A DNA stretch of 64,000 nt. It comes from Schistosoma haematobium. Its lineage: Eukaryota > Platyhelminthes > Trematoda > Strigeidida > Schistosomatidae. Made by a program: the position numbers and the translations under genes. Location of the stretch: NCBI RefSeq assembly GCF_000699445.3, contig NC_067195.1:57144465-57208464 (forward strand). The letters run 5' to 3'. A model generated the notes under the pieces. That model did not search any database. It was not told where the DNA came from and worked only from the letters and a program-made list of their open reading frames with translations. The stretch's first letter is position 1; each line of letters starts with the position of its first letter. This document shows, one piece after another, positions 31,875 through 43,417 of this stretch.

Positions 31875-32693
31875 TCATCCTCCCCCACGAAATAATGTTG
31901 GGTCCTCATATTCCCAAGTTAGAATTAATTTGACTTTATTTAACACATAATTGTCACATGGAACAGAGAAGTCACTAAAAGTGATTAAGTAGTGTGGACC
32001 AACGTCGCTTGATATGAGGTCATCAACGTTCGATTCTTCTGGAACATTATCATAGAATTCCTTGAAAATCTCATTTGTGGATAGTTGATCACTGGGATAA
32101 TTAACATCCATCAAAATTGTATTAAACTTCTGATCATCATTTGGTGCATTTAACACATTTTCTGGTACAAGAGGATCTAGATAATAAGATTCATCAGAAT
32201 CTCCTGTTGTTGACTGATGAGGACCGTTTGGAGCAGCTAGACTCAGTATACTGCACGATTTGTTTCCTGTTTCCTTGTGAGAGGGTACTGTAATTAATTT
32301 ATGAGCATTTAATAAGAGATCTTCTTCCTGTGAGCTGGGTACATCACTGTCTGTACACGTTTCAGGAACAGTGGGATTTGAACCCACGACAGGGAATGTT
32401 TCTGAATTTGACATTTCTGGACAACTGGGCGGATCATGAATAACTGTCTCGTTTACATCACTGGTCGTCCGGGATTCACAGAGGCTTTTATAGGCAGCTT
32501 CATATGTTCTGCAGTTGTCTTCCAGCTCAGTCTGCAGATGAGAAATGAAATTACCAACTTCTGTTGCATCTCCGAAACATGGAAGATTTACCGACAGTGT
32601 GCGTAACTTTTCTAAAACATTTAACTGGCTATTTTTGAAACACTGCTGTTGTTGCTCAAGTAGAAGCTGTAATTCACCGGAAAAGGTAGTCAT
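31875..32693 (-). CDS. Gag-like protein copy with H126L, 272 aa
   Basis: The only minus copy with GATCTC instead of GATCAC (His126 to Leu), a variant otherwise confined to the plus block. It lies next to the inversion centre. Its 5' LTR is only 94 bp and lacks the TATA box. The LTR on its 3' side (31434-31818) has private base changes (TGGACATTT). Confidence 0.65.
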   Translation of the reverse strand: MTTFSGELQLLLEQQQQCFKNSQLNVLEKLRTLSVNLPCFGDATEVGNFISHLQTELEDNCRTYEAAYKSLCESRTTSDVNETVIHDPPSCPEMSNSETFPVVGSNPTVPETCTDSDVPSSQEEDLLLNAHKLITVPSHKETGNKSCSILSLAAPNGPHQSTTGDSDESYYLDPLVPENVLNAPNDDQKFNTILMDVNYPSDQLSTNEIFKEFYDNVPEESNVDDLISSDVGPHYLITFSDFSVPCDNYVLNKVKLILTWEYEDPTLFRGGG

Positions 32694-32853
32694 TTTTTCT
32701 TTTCTGCACCAGCAATGAAAATTAACTGTAGGGATAATGACAAATGTTGCTGAAGGACGCTGATGATAAATCTGGACTCTGATTGGTCGAAACAACTAGC
32801 CTGAATCTCGTCCAATTACAAGGTTCAAAATTTTTCTCCACCCCGTCGCCAAT

Positions 32854-33340
32854 TGTTATGACTTTAGGTTGCCAATTGTTGTAACGGGTGAGACCGCAGG
32901 TTTTGATACGCAGCGTTTATATCGATAGATTACGGTGACAAGTAAACGAGAGGTGTTAGGTGGTATGCGGAGGAATAGACCAATAATTATCATGTTAAGT
33001 CCAATGGTGTCCTTGAACTTTAAATGCACATTTCCTATAGGTCGATATCTGTTCACTTGTTGAGTATTGTACAAAATGTTGTTTTCTATTTTTATGGTAC
33101 GATGTGGTATGCTTGATTAGTATATAAATAGAGTATGTTTGAAATATAATGATTCATATCTCCGAGGCTGTGGCTTGTGTTCTGGACTCAACTGACTGGG
33201 CTAGACAGGGAAGCGAGACCAATCGAGACTCTAGGCCGTCCGTTCGTGTTTACGTGTCACTGTAATCGATCGATATAAACGCTGCGTATCAAAACTGCAG
33301 TCTCACCCGTTACAACAATTGGCAACCTAAAGTCATAACA
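32854..33340. repeat. Centre of the inverted repeat: partial minus LTR joined to full plus LTR
   Basis: Minus-strand LTR sequence stops at GTAAAC (32947) and is followed at once by GAGAGG, the last six bases of a plus-strand polypurine tract, then a full plus LTR (32954-33340). That LTR starts TGTTAGGTGGTATGCGG, with small insertions against the consensus. The partial minus LTR also has private changes (AGACCGCAGG, CGATAGATTACGG). The join looks like a rearrangement, not a clean transposon end. Confidence 0.8.
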
Positions 33341-33499
33341 ATTGGCGACGGGGTGGAGAAAAATTTTGAACCTTGTAATGGACGAGATTCAGGCTAATTG
33401 TTTCGACCAATCAGAGTCCAGATTTATCATCAGCGTCCTTCAGCAACATTTGTCATTATCCCTACAGTTAATTTTCATTGCTGGTGCAGAAAAGAAAAA

Positions 33500-34543
33500 A
33501 TGACTACCTTTTCCGGTGAATTACAGCTTCTACTTGAGCAACAACAGCAGTGTTTCAAAAATAGCCAGTTAAATGTTTTAGAAAAGTTACGCACACTGTC
33601 GGTAAATCTTCCATGTTTCGGAGATGCAACAGAAGTTGGTAATTTCATTTCTCATCTGCAGACTGAGCTGGAAGACAACTGCAGAACATATGAAGCTGCC
33701 TATAAAAGCCTCTGTGAATCCCGGACGACCAGTGATGTAAACGAGACAGTTATTCATGATCCGCCCAGTTGTCCAGAAATGTCAAATTCAGAAACATTCC
33801 CTGTCGTGGGTTCAAATCCCACTGTTCCTGAAACGTGTACAGACAGTGATGTACCCAGCTCACAGGAAGAAGATCACTTATTAAATGCTCATAAATTAAT
33901 TACAGTACCCTCTCACAAGGAAACAGGAAACAAATCGTGCAGTATACTGAGTCTAGCTGCTCCAAACGGTCCTCATCAGTCAACAACAGGAGATTCTGAT
34001 GAATCTTATTATCTAGATCCTCTTGTACCAGAAAATGTGTTAAATGCACCAAATGATGATCAGAAGTTTAATACAATTTTGATGGATGTTAATTATCCCA
34101 GTGATCAACTATCCACAAATGAGATTTTCAAGGAATTCTATGATAATGTTCCAGAAGAATCGAACGTTGATGACCTCATATCAAGCGACGTTGGTCCACA
34201 CTACTTAATCAATTTTAGTGACTTCTCTGTTCCATGTGACAATTATGTGTTAAATAAAGTCAAATTAATTCTAACTTGGGAATATGAGGACCCAACATTA
34301 TTTCGTGGGGAGGATGAACCCAGAAAATTTCAAAATCCGGATATCAACTCCGGATCTTCAAAAAAAAGAGAGGTGTTATGGATGCGGAGGAATAGACCAA
34401 TAATTATCATGTTAAGTCAATGGTGTCCTTGGACTTTAAATGCACATTTCCTATTGGTCGATATCTGTTCACTTGTTGAGTATTGTACAAAATGTTGTTT
34501 TCTATTTTTATGGTACGATGTGGTATACTTGGTTAGTATATAA
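33500..34543 (+). CDS. Gag-like protein copy, extended and frameshifted in LTR, about 347 aa
   Basis: First plus copy after the inversion centre. It carries T238N, a four-G run, and a one-base deletion in the following LTR (AAGTCAATGG for AAGTCCAATGG), which shifts the C-terminal tail into a different LTR frame. The leader lacks one T (GTAATGGACG). Confidence 0.55.
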   Translation: MTTFSGELQLLLEQQQQCFKNSQLNVLEKLRTLSVNLPCFGDATEVGNFISHLQTELEDNCRTYEAAYKSLCESRTTSDVNETVIHDPPSCPEMSNSETFPVVGSNPTVPETCTDSDVPSSQEEDHLLNAHKLITVPSHKETGNKSCSILSLAAPNGPHQSTTGDSDESYYLDPLVPENVLNAPNDDQKFNTILMDVNYPSDQLSTNEIFKEFYDNVPEESNVDDLISSDVGPHYLINFSDFSVPCDNYVLNKVKLILTWEYEDPTLFRGEDEPRKFQNPDINSGSSKKREVLWMRRNRPIIIMLSQWCPWTLNAHFLLVDICSLVEYCTKCCFLFLWYDVVYLVSI

Positions 34544-34911
34544 ATAGAGTATGTTTGAAATATAATGATTCATATCTCAGGCTGTGGCTTGTGTTCTGGA
34601 CTCAACTGACTGGGCTAGACAGAGCGAGACCAATCGAGACTCTAGGCCGTCCGTTCGTGTTTACGTGTCACTGTAATCGATCGATATAAACGCTGCGTAT
34701 CAAAACCTGCAGTCTCACCCGTTACAACAATTGGCAACCTAAAGTCATAACAATTGGCGACGGGGTGGAGAAAATTTTGAACCTTGTAATTGGACGAGAT
34801 TCAGGCTAATTGTTTCGACCAATCAGAGTCCAGATTTATCATCAGCGTCCTTCAGCAACATTTGTCATTATCCCTACAGTTAATTTTCATTGCTGGTGCA
34901 GAAAAGAAAAA

Positions 34912-35891
34912 ATGACTACCTTTTCCGGTGAATTACAGCTTCTACTTGAGCAACAACAGCAGTGTTTCAAAAATAGCCAGTTAAATGTTTTAGAAAAGTT
35001 ACGCACACTGTCGGTAAATCTTCCATGTTTCGGAGATGCAACAGAAGTTGGTAATTTCATTTCTCATCTGCAGACTGAGCTGGAAGACAACTGCAGAACA
35101 TATGAAGCTGCCTATAAAAGCCTCTGTGAATCCCGGACGACCAGTGATGTAAACGAGACAGTTATTCATGATCCGCCCAGTTGTCCAGAAATGTCAAATT
35201 CAGAAACATTCCCTGTCGTGGGTTCAAATCCCACTGTTCCTGAAACGTGTACAGACAGTGATGTACCCAGCTCACAGGAAGAAGATCACTTATTAAATGC
35301 TCATAAATTAATTACAGTACCCTCTCACAAGGAAACAGAAACAAATCGTGCAGTATACTGAGTCTAGCTGCTCCAAACGGTCCTCATCAGTCAACAACAG
35401 GAGATTCTGATGAATCTTATTATCTAGATCCTCTTGTACCAGAAAATGTGTTAAATGCACCAAATGATGATCAGAAGTTTAATACAATTTTGATGGATGT
35501 TAATTATCCCAGTGATCAACTATCCACAAATGAGATTTTCAAGGAATTCTATGATAATGTTCCAGAAGAATCGAACGTTGATGACCTCATATCAAGCGAC
35601 GTTGGTCCACACTACTTAATCACTTTTAGTGACTTCTCTGTTCCATGTGACAATTATGTGTTAAATAAAGTCAAATTAATTCTAACTTGGGAATATGAGG
35701 ACCCAACATTATTTCGTGGGGAGGATGAACCCAGAAAATTTCAAAATCCGGATATCAACTCCGGATCTTCAAAAAAAGGAGAGGTGTTATGGATGCGGAG
35801 GAATAGACCAATAATTATCATGTTAAGTCCAATGGTGTCCTTGGACTTTAAATGCACATTTCCTATTGGTCGATATCTGTTCACTTGTTGA
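34912..35891 (+). pseudogene. Gag-like frame broken by a one-base deletion
   Basis: GGAAACAGAAAC replaces GGAAACAGGAAAC near codon 143, so the frame from the ATG ends after 149 codons at 35361. The downstream remainder stays open at 35448-35891 in the original frame, with the four-G extended form. It is either a real pseudogene or a base-calling error. Confidence 0.65.
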
Positions 35892-36326
35892 GTATTGTAC
35901 AAAATGTTGTTTTCTATTTTATGGTACGATGTGGTATGCTTGGTTAGTATATAAATAGAGTATGTTTGAAATATAATGATTCATATCTCAGAGGCTGTGG
36001 CTTGTGTTCTGGACTCAACTGACTGGGCTAGACAGGAGCGAGACCAATCGAGACTCTAGGCCGTCCGTTCGTGTTTACGTGTCACTGTAATCGATCGATA
36101 TAAACGCTGCGTATCAAAACCTGCAGTCTCACCCGTTACAACAATTGGCAACCTAAAGTCATAACAATTGGCGACGGGGTGGAGAAAAATTTTGAACCTT
36201 GTAATTGGACGAGATTCAGGCTAGTTGTTTCGACCAATCAGAGTCCAGATTTATCATCAGCGTCCTTCAGCAACATTTGTCATTATCCCTACAGTTAATT
36301 TTCATTGCTGGTGCAGAAAAGAAAAA

Positions 36327-37223
36327 ATGACTACCTTTTCCGGTGAATTACAGCTTCTACTTGAGCAACAACAGCAGTGTTTCAAAAATAGCCAGTTAAA
36401 TGTTTTAGAAAAGTTACGCACACTGTCGGTAAATCTTCCATGTTTCGGAGATGCAACAGAAGTTGGTAATTTCATTTCTCATCTGCAGACTGAGCTGGAA
36501 GACAACTGCAGAACATATGAAGCTGCCTATAAAAGCCTCTGTGAATCCCGGACGACCAGTGATGTAAACGAGACAGTTATTCATGATCCGCCCAGTTGTC
36601 CAGAAATGTCAAATTCAGAAACATTCCCTGTCGTGGGTTCAAATCCCACTGTTCCTGAAACGTGTACAGACAGTGATGTACCCAGCTCACAGGAAGAAGA
36701 TCACTTATTAAATGCTCATAAATTAATTACAGTACCCTCTCACAAGGAAACAGGAAACAAATCGTGCAGTATACTGAGTCTAGCTGCTCCAAACGGTCCT
36801 CATCAGTCAACAACAGGAGATTCTGATGAATCTTATTATCTAGATCCTCTTGTACCAGAAAATGTGTTAAATGCACCAAATGATGATCAGAAGTTTAATA
36901 CAATTTTGATGGATGTTAATTATCCCAGTGATCAACTATCCACAAATGAGATTTTCAAGGAATTCTATGATAATGTTCCAGAAGAATCGAACGTTGATGA
37001 CCTCATATCAAGCGACGTTGGTCCACACTACTTAATCACTTTTAGTGACTTCTCTGTTCCATGTGACAATTATGTGTTAAATAAAGTCAAATTAATTCTA
37101 ACTTGGGAATATGAGGACCCAACATTATTTCGTGGGGAGGATGAACCCAGAAAATTTCAAAATCCGGATATCAACTCCGGATCTTCAAAAAAAAGGAGAG
37201 GTGTTATGGATGCGGAGGAATAG
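36327..37223 (+). CDS. Gag-like protein copy, extended, 298 aa
   Basis: Four-G run with a one-longer A-run, ending KKRRGVMDAEE. The rest is identical to the reference. Confidence 0.6.
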   Translation: MTTFSGELQLLLEQQQQCFKNSQLNVLEKLRTLSVNLPCFGDATEVGNFISHLQTELEDNCRTYEAAYKSLCESRTTSDVNETVIHDPPSCPEMSNSETFPVVGSNPTVPETCTDSDVPSSQEEDHLLNAHKLITVPSHKETGNKSCSILSLAAPNGPHQSTTGDSDESYYLDPLVPENVLNAPNDDQKFNTILMDVNYPSDQLSTNEIFKEFYDNVPEESNVDDLISSDVGPHYLITFSDFSVPCDNYVLNKVKLILTWEYEDPTLFRGEDEPRKFQNPDINSGSSKKRRGVMDAEE

Positions 37224-37745
37224 ACCAATAATTATCATGTTAAGTCCAATGGTGTCCTTGGACTTTAAATGCACATTTCCTATTGGTCGATATCTGTTCA
37301 CTTGTTGAGTATTGTACAAAATGTTGTTTTCTATTTTTATGGTACGATGTGGTATGCTTGGTTAGTATATAAATAGAGTATGTTTGAAATATAATGATTC
37401 ATATCTCCGAGGCTGTGGCTTGTGTTCTGGACTCAACTGACTGGGCTAGACAGGGGAGCGAGACCAATCGAGACTCTAGGCCGTCCGTTCGTGTTTACGT
37501 GTCACTGTAATCGATCGATATAAACGCTGCGTATCAAAACCTGCAGTCTCACCCGTTACAACAATTGGCAACCTAAAGTCATAACAATTGGCGACGGGGT
37601 GGAGAAAAATTTTGAACCTTGTAATTGGACGAGATTCAGGCTAGTTGTTTCGACCAATCAGAGTCCAGATTTATCATCAGCGTCCTTCAGCAACATTTGT
37701 CATTATCCCTACAGTTAATTTTCATTGCTGGTGCAGAAAAGAAAA

Positions 37746-38564
37746 ATGACTACCTTTTCCGGTGAATTACAGCTTCTACTTGAGCAACAACAGCAGTGTT
37801 TCAAAAATAGCCAGTTAAATGTTTTAGAAAAGTTACGCACACTGTCGGTAAATCTTCCATGTTTCGGAGATGCAACAGAAGTTGGTAATTTCATTTCTCA
37901 TCTGCAGACTGAGCTGGAAGACAACTGCAGAACATATGAAGCTGCCTATAAAAGCCTCTGTGAATCCCGGACGACCAGTGATGTAAACGAGACAGTTATT
38001 CATGATCCGCCCAGTTGTCCAGAAATGTCAAATTCAGAAACATTCCCTGTCGTGGGTTCAAATCCCACTGTTCCTGAAACGTGTACAGACAGTGATGTAC
38101 CCAGCTCACAGGAAGAAGATCACTTATTAAATGCTCATAAATTAATTACAGTACCCTCTCACAAGGAAACAGGAAACAAATCGTGCAGTATACTGAGTCT
38201 AGCTGCTCCAAACGGTCCTCATCAGTCAACAACAGGAGATTCTGATGAATCTTATTATCTAGATCCTCTTGTACCAGAAAATGTGTTAAATGCACCAAAT
38301 GATGATCAGAAATTTAATACAATTTTGATGGATGTTAATTATCCCAGTGATCAACTATCCACAAATGAGATTTTCAAGGAATTCTATGATAATGTTCCAG
38401 AAGAATCGAACGTTGATGACCTCATATCAAGCGACGTTGGTCCACACTACTTAATCACTTTTAGTGACTTCTCTGTTCCATGTGACAATTATGTGTTAAA
38501 TAAAGTCAAATTAATTCTAACTTGGGAATATGAGGACCCAACATTATTTCGTGGGGGAGGATGA
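37746..38564 (+). CDS. Gag-like protein copy, 272 aa
   Basis: The A-run before the ATG is two bases shorter than in most copies, which alters the upstream TTG-started frame but not the protein. Silent AAG to AAA at codon 189. Confidence 0.67.
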   Translation: MTTFSGELQLLLEQQQQCFKNSQLNVLEKLRTLSVNLPCFGDATEVGNFISHLQTELEDNCRTYEAAYKSLCESRTTSDVNETVIHDPPSCPEMSNSETFPVVGSNPTVPETCTDSDVPSSQEEDHLLNAHKLITVPSHKETGNKSCSILSLAAPNGPHQSTTGDSDESYYLDPLVPENVLNAPNDDQKFNTILMDVNYPSDQLSTNEIFKEFYDNVPEESNVDDLISSDVGPHYLITFSDFSVPCDNYVLNKVKLILTWEYEDPTLFRGGG

Positions 38565-39162
38565 ACCCAGAAAATTTCAAAATCCGGATATCAACTCCGG
38601 ATCTTCAAAAAAAGGAGAGGTGTTATGGATGCGGAGGAATAGACCAATAATTATCATGTTAAGTCCAATGGTGTCCTTGGACTTTAAATGCACATTTCCT
38701 ATTGGTCGATATCTGTTCACTTGTTGAGTATTGTACAAAATGTTGTTTTCTATTTTATGGTACGATGTGGTATGCTTGATTGGTATATAAATAGAGTATG
38801 TTTGAAATATAATGATTCATATCTCAGAGGCTGTGGCTTGTGTTCTGGACTCAACTGACTGGGCTAGACAGGGAGCGAGACCAATCGAGACTCTAGGCCG
38901 TCCGTTCGTGTTTACGTGTCACTGTAATCGATCGATATAAACGCTGCGTATCAAAACCTGCAGTCTCACCCGTTACAACAATTGGCAACCTAAAGTCATA
39001 ACAATTGGCGACGGGGTGGAGAAAAATTTTGAACCTTGTAATTGGACGAGATTCAGGCTAGTTGTTTCGACCAATCAGAGTCCAGATTTATCATCAGCGT
39101 CCTTCAGCAACATTTGTCATTATCCCTACAGTTAATTTTCATTGCTGGTGCAGAAAAGAAAA

Positions 39163-40065
39163 ATGACTACCTTTTCCGGTGAATTACAGCTTCTACTTGA
39201 GCAACAACAGCAGTGTTTCAAAAATAGCCAGTTAAATGTTTTAGAAAAGTTACGCACACTGTCGGTAAATCTTCCATGTTTCGGAGATGCAACAGAAGTT
39301 GGTAATTTCATTTCTCATCTGCAGACTGAGCTGGAAGACAACTGCAGAACATATGAAGCTGCCTATAAAAGCCTCTGTGAATCCCGGACGACCAGTGATG
39401 TAAACGAGACAGTTATTCATGATCCGCCCAGTTGTCCAGAAATGTCAAATTCAGAAACATTCCCTGTCGTGGGTTCAAATCCCACTGTTCCTGAAACGTG
39501 TACAGACAGTGATGTACCCAGCTCACAGGAAGAAGATCTCTTATTAAATGCTCATAAATTAATTACAGTACCCTCTCACAAGGAAACAGGAAACAAATCG
39601 TGCAGTATACTGAGTCTAGCTGCTCCAAACGGTCCTCATCAGTCAACAACAGGAGATTCTGATGAATCTTATTATCTAGATCCTCTTGTACCAGAAAATG
39701 TGTTAAATGCACCAAATGATGATCAGAAGTTTAATACAATTTTGATGGATGTTAATTATCCCAGTGATCAACTATCCACAAATGAGATTTTCAAGGAATT
39801 CTATGATAATGTTCCAGAAGAATCGAACGTTGATGACCTCATATCAAGCGACGTTGGTCCACACTACTTAATCACTTTTAGTGACTTCTCTGTTCCATGT
39901 GACAATTATGTGTTAAATAAAGTCAAATTAATTCTAACTTGGGAATATGAGGACCCAACATTATTTCGTGGGGAGGATGAACCCAGAAAATTTCAAAATC
40001 CGGATATCAACTCCGGATCTTCAAAAAAAAAGAGGTGTTATGGATGCGGAGGAATAGACCAATAA
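39163..40065 (+). CDS. Gag-like protein copy with H126L, extended, 300 aa
   Basis: Four-G run; a longer A-run then AGAGG sends the tail into KKKRCYGCGGIDQ. Short A-run before the ATG. Combines the Leu126 allele with the G allele of the leader marker. Confidence 0.6.
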   Translation: MTTFSGELQLLLEQQQQCFKNSQLNVLEKLRTLSVNLPCFGDATEVGNFISHLQTELEDNCRTYEAAYKSLCESRTTSDVNETVIHDPPSCPEMSNSETFPVVGSNPTVPETCTDSDVPSSQEEDLLLNAHKLITVPSHKETGNKSCSILSLAAPNGPHQSTTGDSDESYYLDPLVPENVLNAPNDDQKFNTILMDVNYPSDQLSTNEIFKEFYDNVPEESNVDDLISSDVGPHYLITFSDFSVPCDNYVLNKVKLILTWEYEDPTLFRGEDEPRKFQNPDINSGSSKKKRCYGCGGIDQ

Positions 40066-40578
40066 TTATCATGTTAAGTCCAATGGTGTCCTTGGACTTT
40101 AAATGCACATTTCCTATTGGTCGATATCTGTTCACTTGTTGAGTATTGTACAAAATGTTGTTTTCTATTTTTATGGTACGATGTGGTATGCTTGGTTAGT
40201 ATATAAATAGAGTATGTTTGAAATATAATGATTCATATCTCGAGGCTGTGGCTTGTGTTCTGGACTCAACTGACTGGGCTAGACAGGGAGCGAGACCAAT
40301 CGAGACTCTAGGCCGTCCGTTCGTGTTTACGTGTCACTGTAATCGATCGATATAAACGCTGCGTATCAAAACCTGCAGTCTCACCCGTTACAACAATTGG
40401 CAACCTAAAGTCATAACAATTGGCGACGGGGTGGAGAAAAATTTTGAACCTTGTAATTGGACGAGATTCAGGCTAGTTGTTTCGACCAATCAGAGTCCAG
40501 ATTTATCATCAGCGTCCTTCAGCAACATTTGTCATTATCCCTACAGTTAATTTTCATTGCTGGTGCAGAAAAGAAAAA

Positions 40579-41397
40579 ATGACTACCTTTTCCGGTGAAT
40601 TACAGCTTCTACTTGAGCAACAACAGCAGTGTTTCAAAAATAGCCAGTTAAATGTTTTAGAAAAGTTACGCACACTGTCGGTAAATCTTCCATGTTTCGG
40701 AGATGCAACAGAAGTTGGTAATTTCATTTCTCATCTGCAGACTGAGCTGGAAGACAACTGCAGAACATATGAAGCTGCCTATAAAAGCCTCTGTGAATCC
40801 CGGACGACCAGTGATGTAAACGAGACAGTTATTCATGATCCGCCCAGTTGTCCAGAAATGTCAAATTCAGAAACATTCCCTGTCGTGGGTTCAAATCCCA
40901 CTGTTCCTGAAACGTGTACAGACAGTGATGTACCCAGCTCACAGGAAGAAGATCACTTATTAAATGCTCATAAATTAATTACAGTACCCTCTCACAAGGA
41001 AACAGGAAACAAATCGTGCAGTATACTGAGTCTAGCTGCTCCAAACGGTCCTCATCAGTCAACAACAGGAGATTCTGATGAATCTTATTATCTAGATCCT
41101 CTTGTACCAGAAAATGTGTTAAATGCACCAAATGATGATCAGAAGTTTAATACAATTTTGATGGATGTTAATTATCCCAGTGATCAACTATCCACAAATG
41201 AGATTTTCAAGGAATTCTATGATAATGTTCCAGAAGAATCGAACGTTGATGACCTCATATCAAGCGACGTTGGTCCACACTACTTAATCACTTTTAGTGA
41301 CTTCTCTGTTCCATGTGACAATTATGTGTTAAATAAAGTCAAATTAATTCTAACTTGGGAATATGAGGACCCAACATTATTTCGTGGGGGAGGATGA
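40579..41397 (+). CDS. Gag-like protein copy, 272 aa
   Basis: Identical to the reference, short form. The polypurine tract after it has an internal G (AAGAAAAAGG). Confidence 0.68.
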   Translation: MTTFSGELQLLLEQQQQCFKNSQLNVLEKLRTLSVNLPCFGDATEVGNFISHLQTELEDNCRTYEAAYKSLCESRTTSDVNETVIHDPPSCPEMSNSETFPVVGSNPTVPETCTDSDVPSSQEEDHLLNAHKLITVPSHKETGNKSCSILSLAAPNGPHQSTTGDSDESYYLDPLVPENVLNAPNDDQKFNTILMDVNYPSDQLSTNEIFKEFYDNVPEESNVDDLISSDVGPHYLITFSDFSVPCDNYVLNKVKLILTWEYEDPTLFRGGG

Positions 41398-41999
41398 ACC
41401 CAGAAAATTTCAAAATCCGGATATCAACTCCGGATCTTCAAGAAAAAGGAGAGGTGTTATGGATGCGGAGGAATAGACCAATAATTATCATGTTAAGTCC
41501 AATGGTGTCCTTGAACTTTAAATGCACATTTCCTATTGGTCGATATCTGTTCACTTGTTGAGTATTGTACAAAATGTTGTTTTCTATTTTTATGGTACGA
41601 TGTGGTATGCTTGATTAGTATATAAATAGAGTATGTTTGAAATATAATGATTCATATCTCCGAGGCTGTGGCTTGTGTTCTGGACTCAACTGACTGGGCT
41701 AGACAGGGGAGCGAGACCAATCGAGACTCTAGGCCGTCCGTTCGTGTTTACGTGTCACTGTAATCGATCGATATAAACGCTGCGTATCAAAACCTGCAGT
41801 CTCACCCGTTACAACAATTGGCAACCTAAAGTCATAACAATTGGCGACGGGGTGGAGAAAAATTTTGAACCTTGTAATTGGACGAGATTCAGGCTAGTTG
41901 TTTCGACCAATCAGAGTCCAGATTTATCATCAGCGTCCTTCAGCAACATTTGTCATTATCCCTACAGTTAATTTTCATTGCTGGTGCAGAAAAGAAAAA

Positions 42000-42818
42000 A
42001 TGACTACCTTTTCCGGTGAATTACAGCTTCTACTTGAGCAACAACAGCAGTGTTTCAAAAATAGCCAGTTAAATGTTTTAGAAAAGTTACGCACACTGTC
42101 GGTAAATCTTCCATGTTTCGGAGATGCAACAGAAGTTGGTAATTTCATTTCTCATCTGCAGACTGAGCTGGAAGACAACTGCAGAACATATGAAGCTGCC
42201 TATAAAAGCCTCTGTGAATCCCGGACGACCAGTGATGTAAACGAGACAGTTATTCATGATCCGCCCAGTTGTCCAGAAATGTCAAATTCAGAAACATTCC
42301 CTGTCGTGGGTTCAAATCCCACTGTTCCTGAAACGTGTACAGACAGTGATGTACCCAGCTCACAGGAAGAAGATCACTTATTAAATGCTCATAAATTAAT
42401 TACAGTACCCTCTCACAAGGAAACAGGAAACAAATCGTGCAGTATACTGAGTCTAGCTGCTCCAAACGGTCCTCATCAGTCAACAACAGGAGATTCTGAT
42501 GAATCTTATTATCTAGATCCTCTTGTACCAGAAAATGTGTTAAATGCACCAAATGATGATCAGAAGTTTAATACAATTTTGATGGATGTTAATTATCCCA
42601 GTGATCAACTATCCACAAATGAGATTTTCAAGGAATTCTATGATAATGTTCCAGAAGAATCGAACGTTGATGACCTCATATCAAGCGACGTTGGTCCACA
42701 CTACTTAATCACTTTTAGTGACTTCTCTGTTCCATGTGACAATTATGTGTTAAATAAAGTCAAATTAATTCTAACTTGGGAATATGAGGACCCAACATTA
42801 TTTCGTGGGGGAGGATGA
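42000..42818 (+). CDS. Gag-like protein copy, 272 aa
   Basis: Identical to the reference, short form. It is preceded by an LTR with the GCTTGATTAG variant. Confidence 0.68.
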   Translation: MTTFSGELQLLLEQQQQCFKNSQLNVLEKLRTLSVNLPCFGDATEVGNFISHLQTELEDNCRTYEAAYKSLCESRTTSDVNETVIHDPPSCPEMSNSETFPVVGSNPTVPETCTDSDVPSSQEEDHLLNAHKLITVPSHKETGNKSCSILSLAAPNGPHQSTTGDSDESYYLDPLVPENVLNAPNDDQKFNTILMDVNYPSDQLSTNEIFKEFYDNVPEESNVDDLISSDVGPHYLITFSDFSVPCDNYVLNKVKLILTWEYEDPTLFRGGG

Positions 42819-43417
42819 ACCCAGAAAATTTCAAAATCCGGATATCAACTCCGGATCTTCAAAAAAGGAGAGGTGTTATGGATGCGGAGGAATAGACCAA
42901 TAATTATCATGTTAAGTCCAATGGTGTCCTTGGACTTTAAATGCACATTTCCTATTGGTCGATATCTGTTCACTTGTTGAGTATTGTACAAAATGTTGTT
43001 TTCTATTTTTATGGTACGATGTGGTATGCTTGGTTAGTATATAAATAGAGTATGTTTGAAATATAATGATTCATATCTCCGAGGCTGTGGCTTGTGTTCT
43101 GGACTCAACTGACTGGGCTAGACAGGGGAGCGAGACCAATCGAGACTCTAGGCCGTCCGTTCGTGTTTACGTGTCACTGTAATCGATCGATATAAACGCT
43201 GCGTATCAAAACCTGCAGTCTCACCCGTTACAACAATTGGCAACCTAAAGTCATAACAATTGGCGACGGGGTGGAGAAAAATTTTGAACCTTGTAATTGG
43301 ACGAGATTCAGGCTAGTTGTTTCGACCAATCAGAGTCCAGATTTATCATCAGCGTCCTTCAGCAACATTTGTCATTATCCCTACAGTTAATTTTCATTGC
43401 TGGTGCAGAAAAGAAAA

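Larger units (their letters stand above)
17451..32947 (-). mobile_element. Minus-strand block, 11 tandem copies
   Basis: Reads right to left. Complete LTRs lie at 18657-19041, 20077-20461, 21497-21881, 22917-23301, 24337-24721, 25757-26141, 27176-27560, 28596-28979, 30015-30399 and 31434-31818. Partial LTRs are at about 17457-17621 (3'-most, lacking its last part) and 32854-32947 (only the last 94 bases, no TATA box). The spacing of 1419-1420 bp is nearly constant. The copy nearest the centre (31875-32693) thus has no promoter-bearing 5' LTR. Confidence 0.88.
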
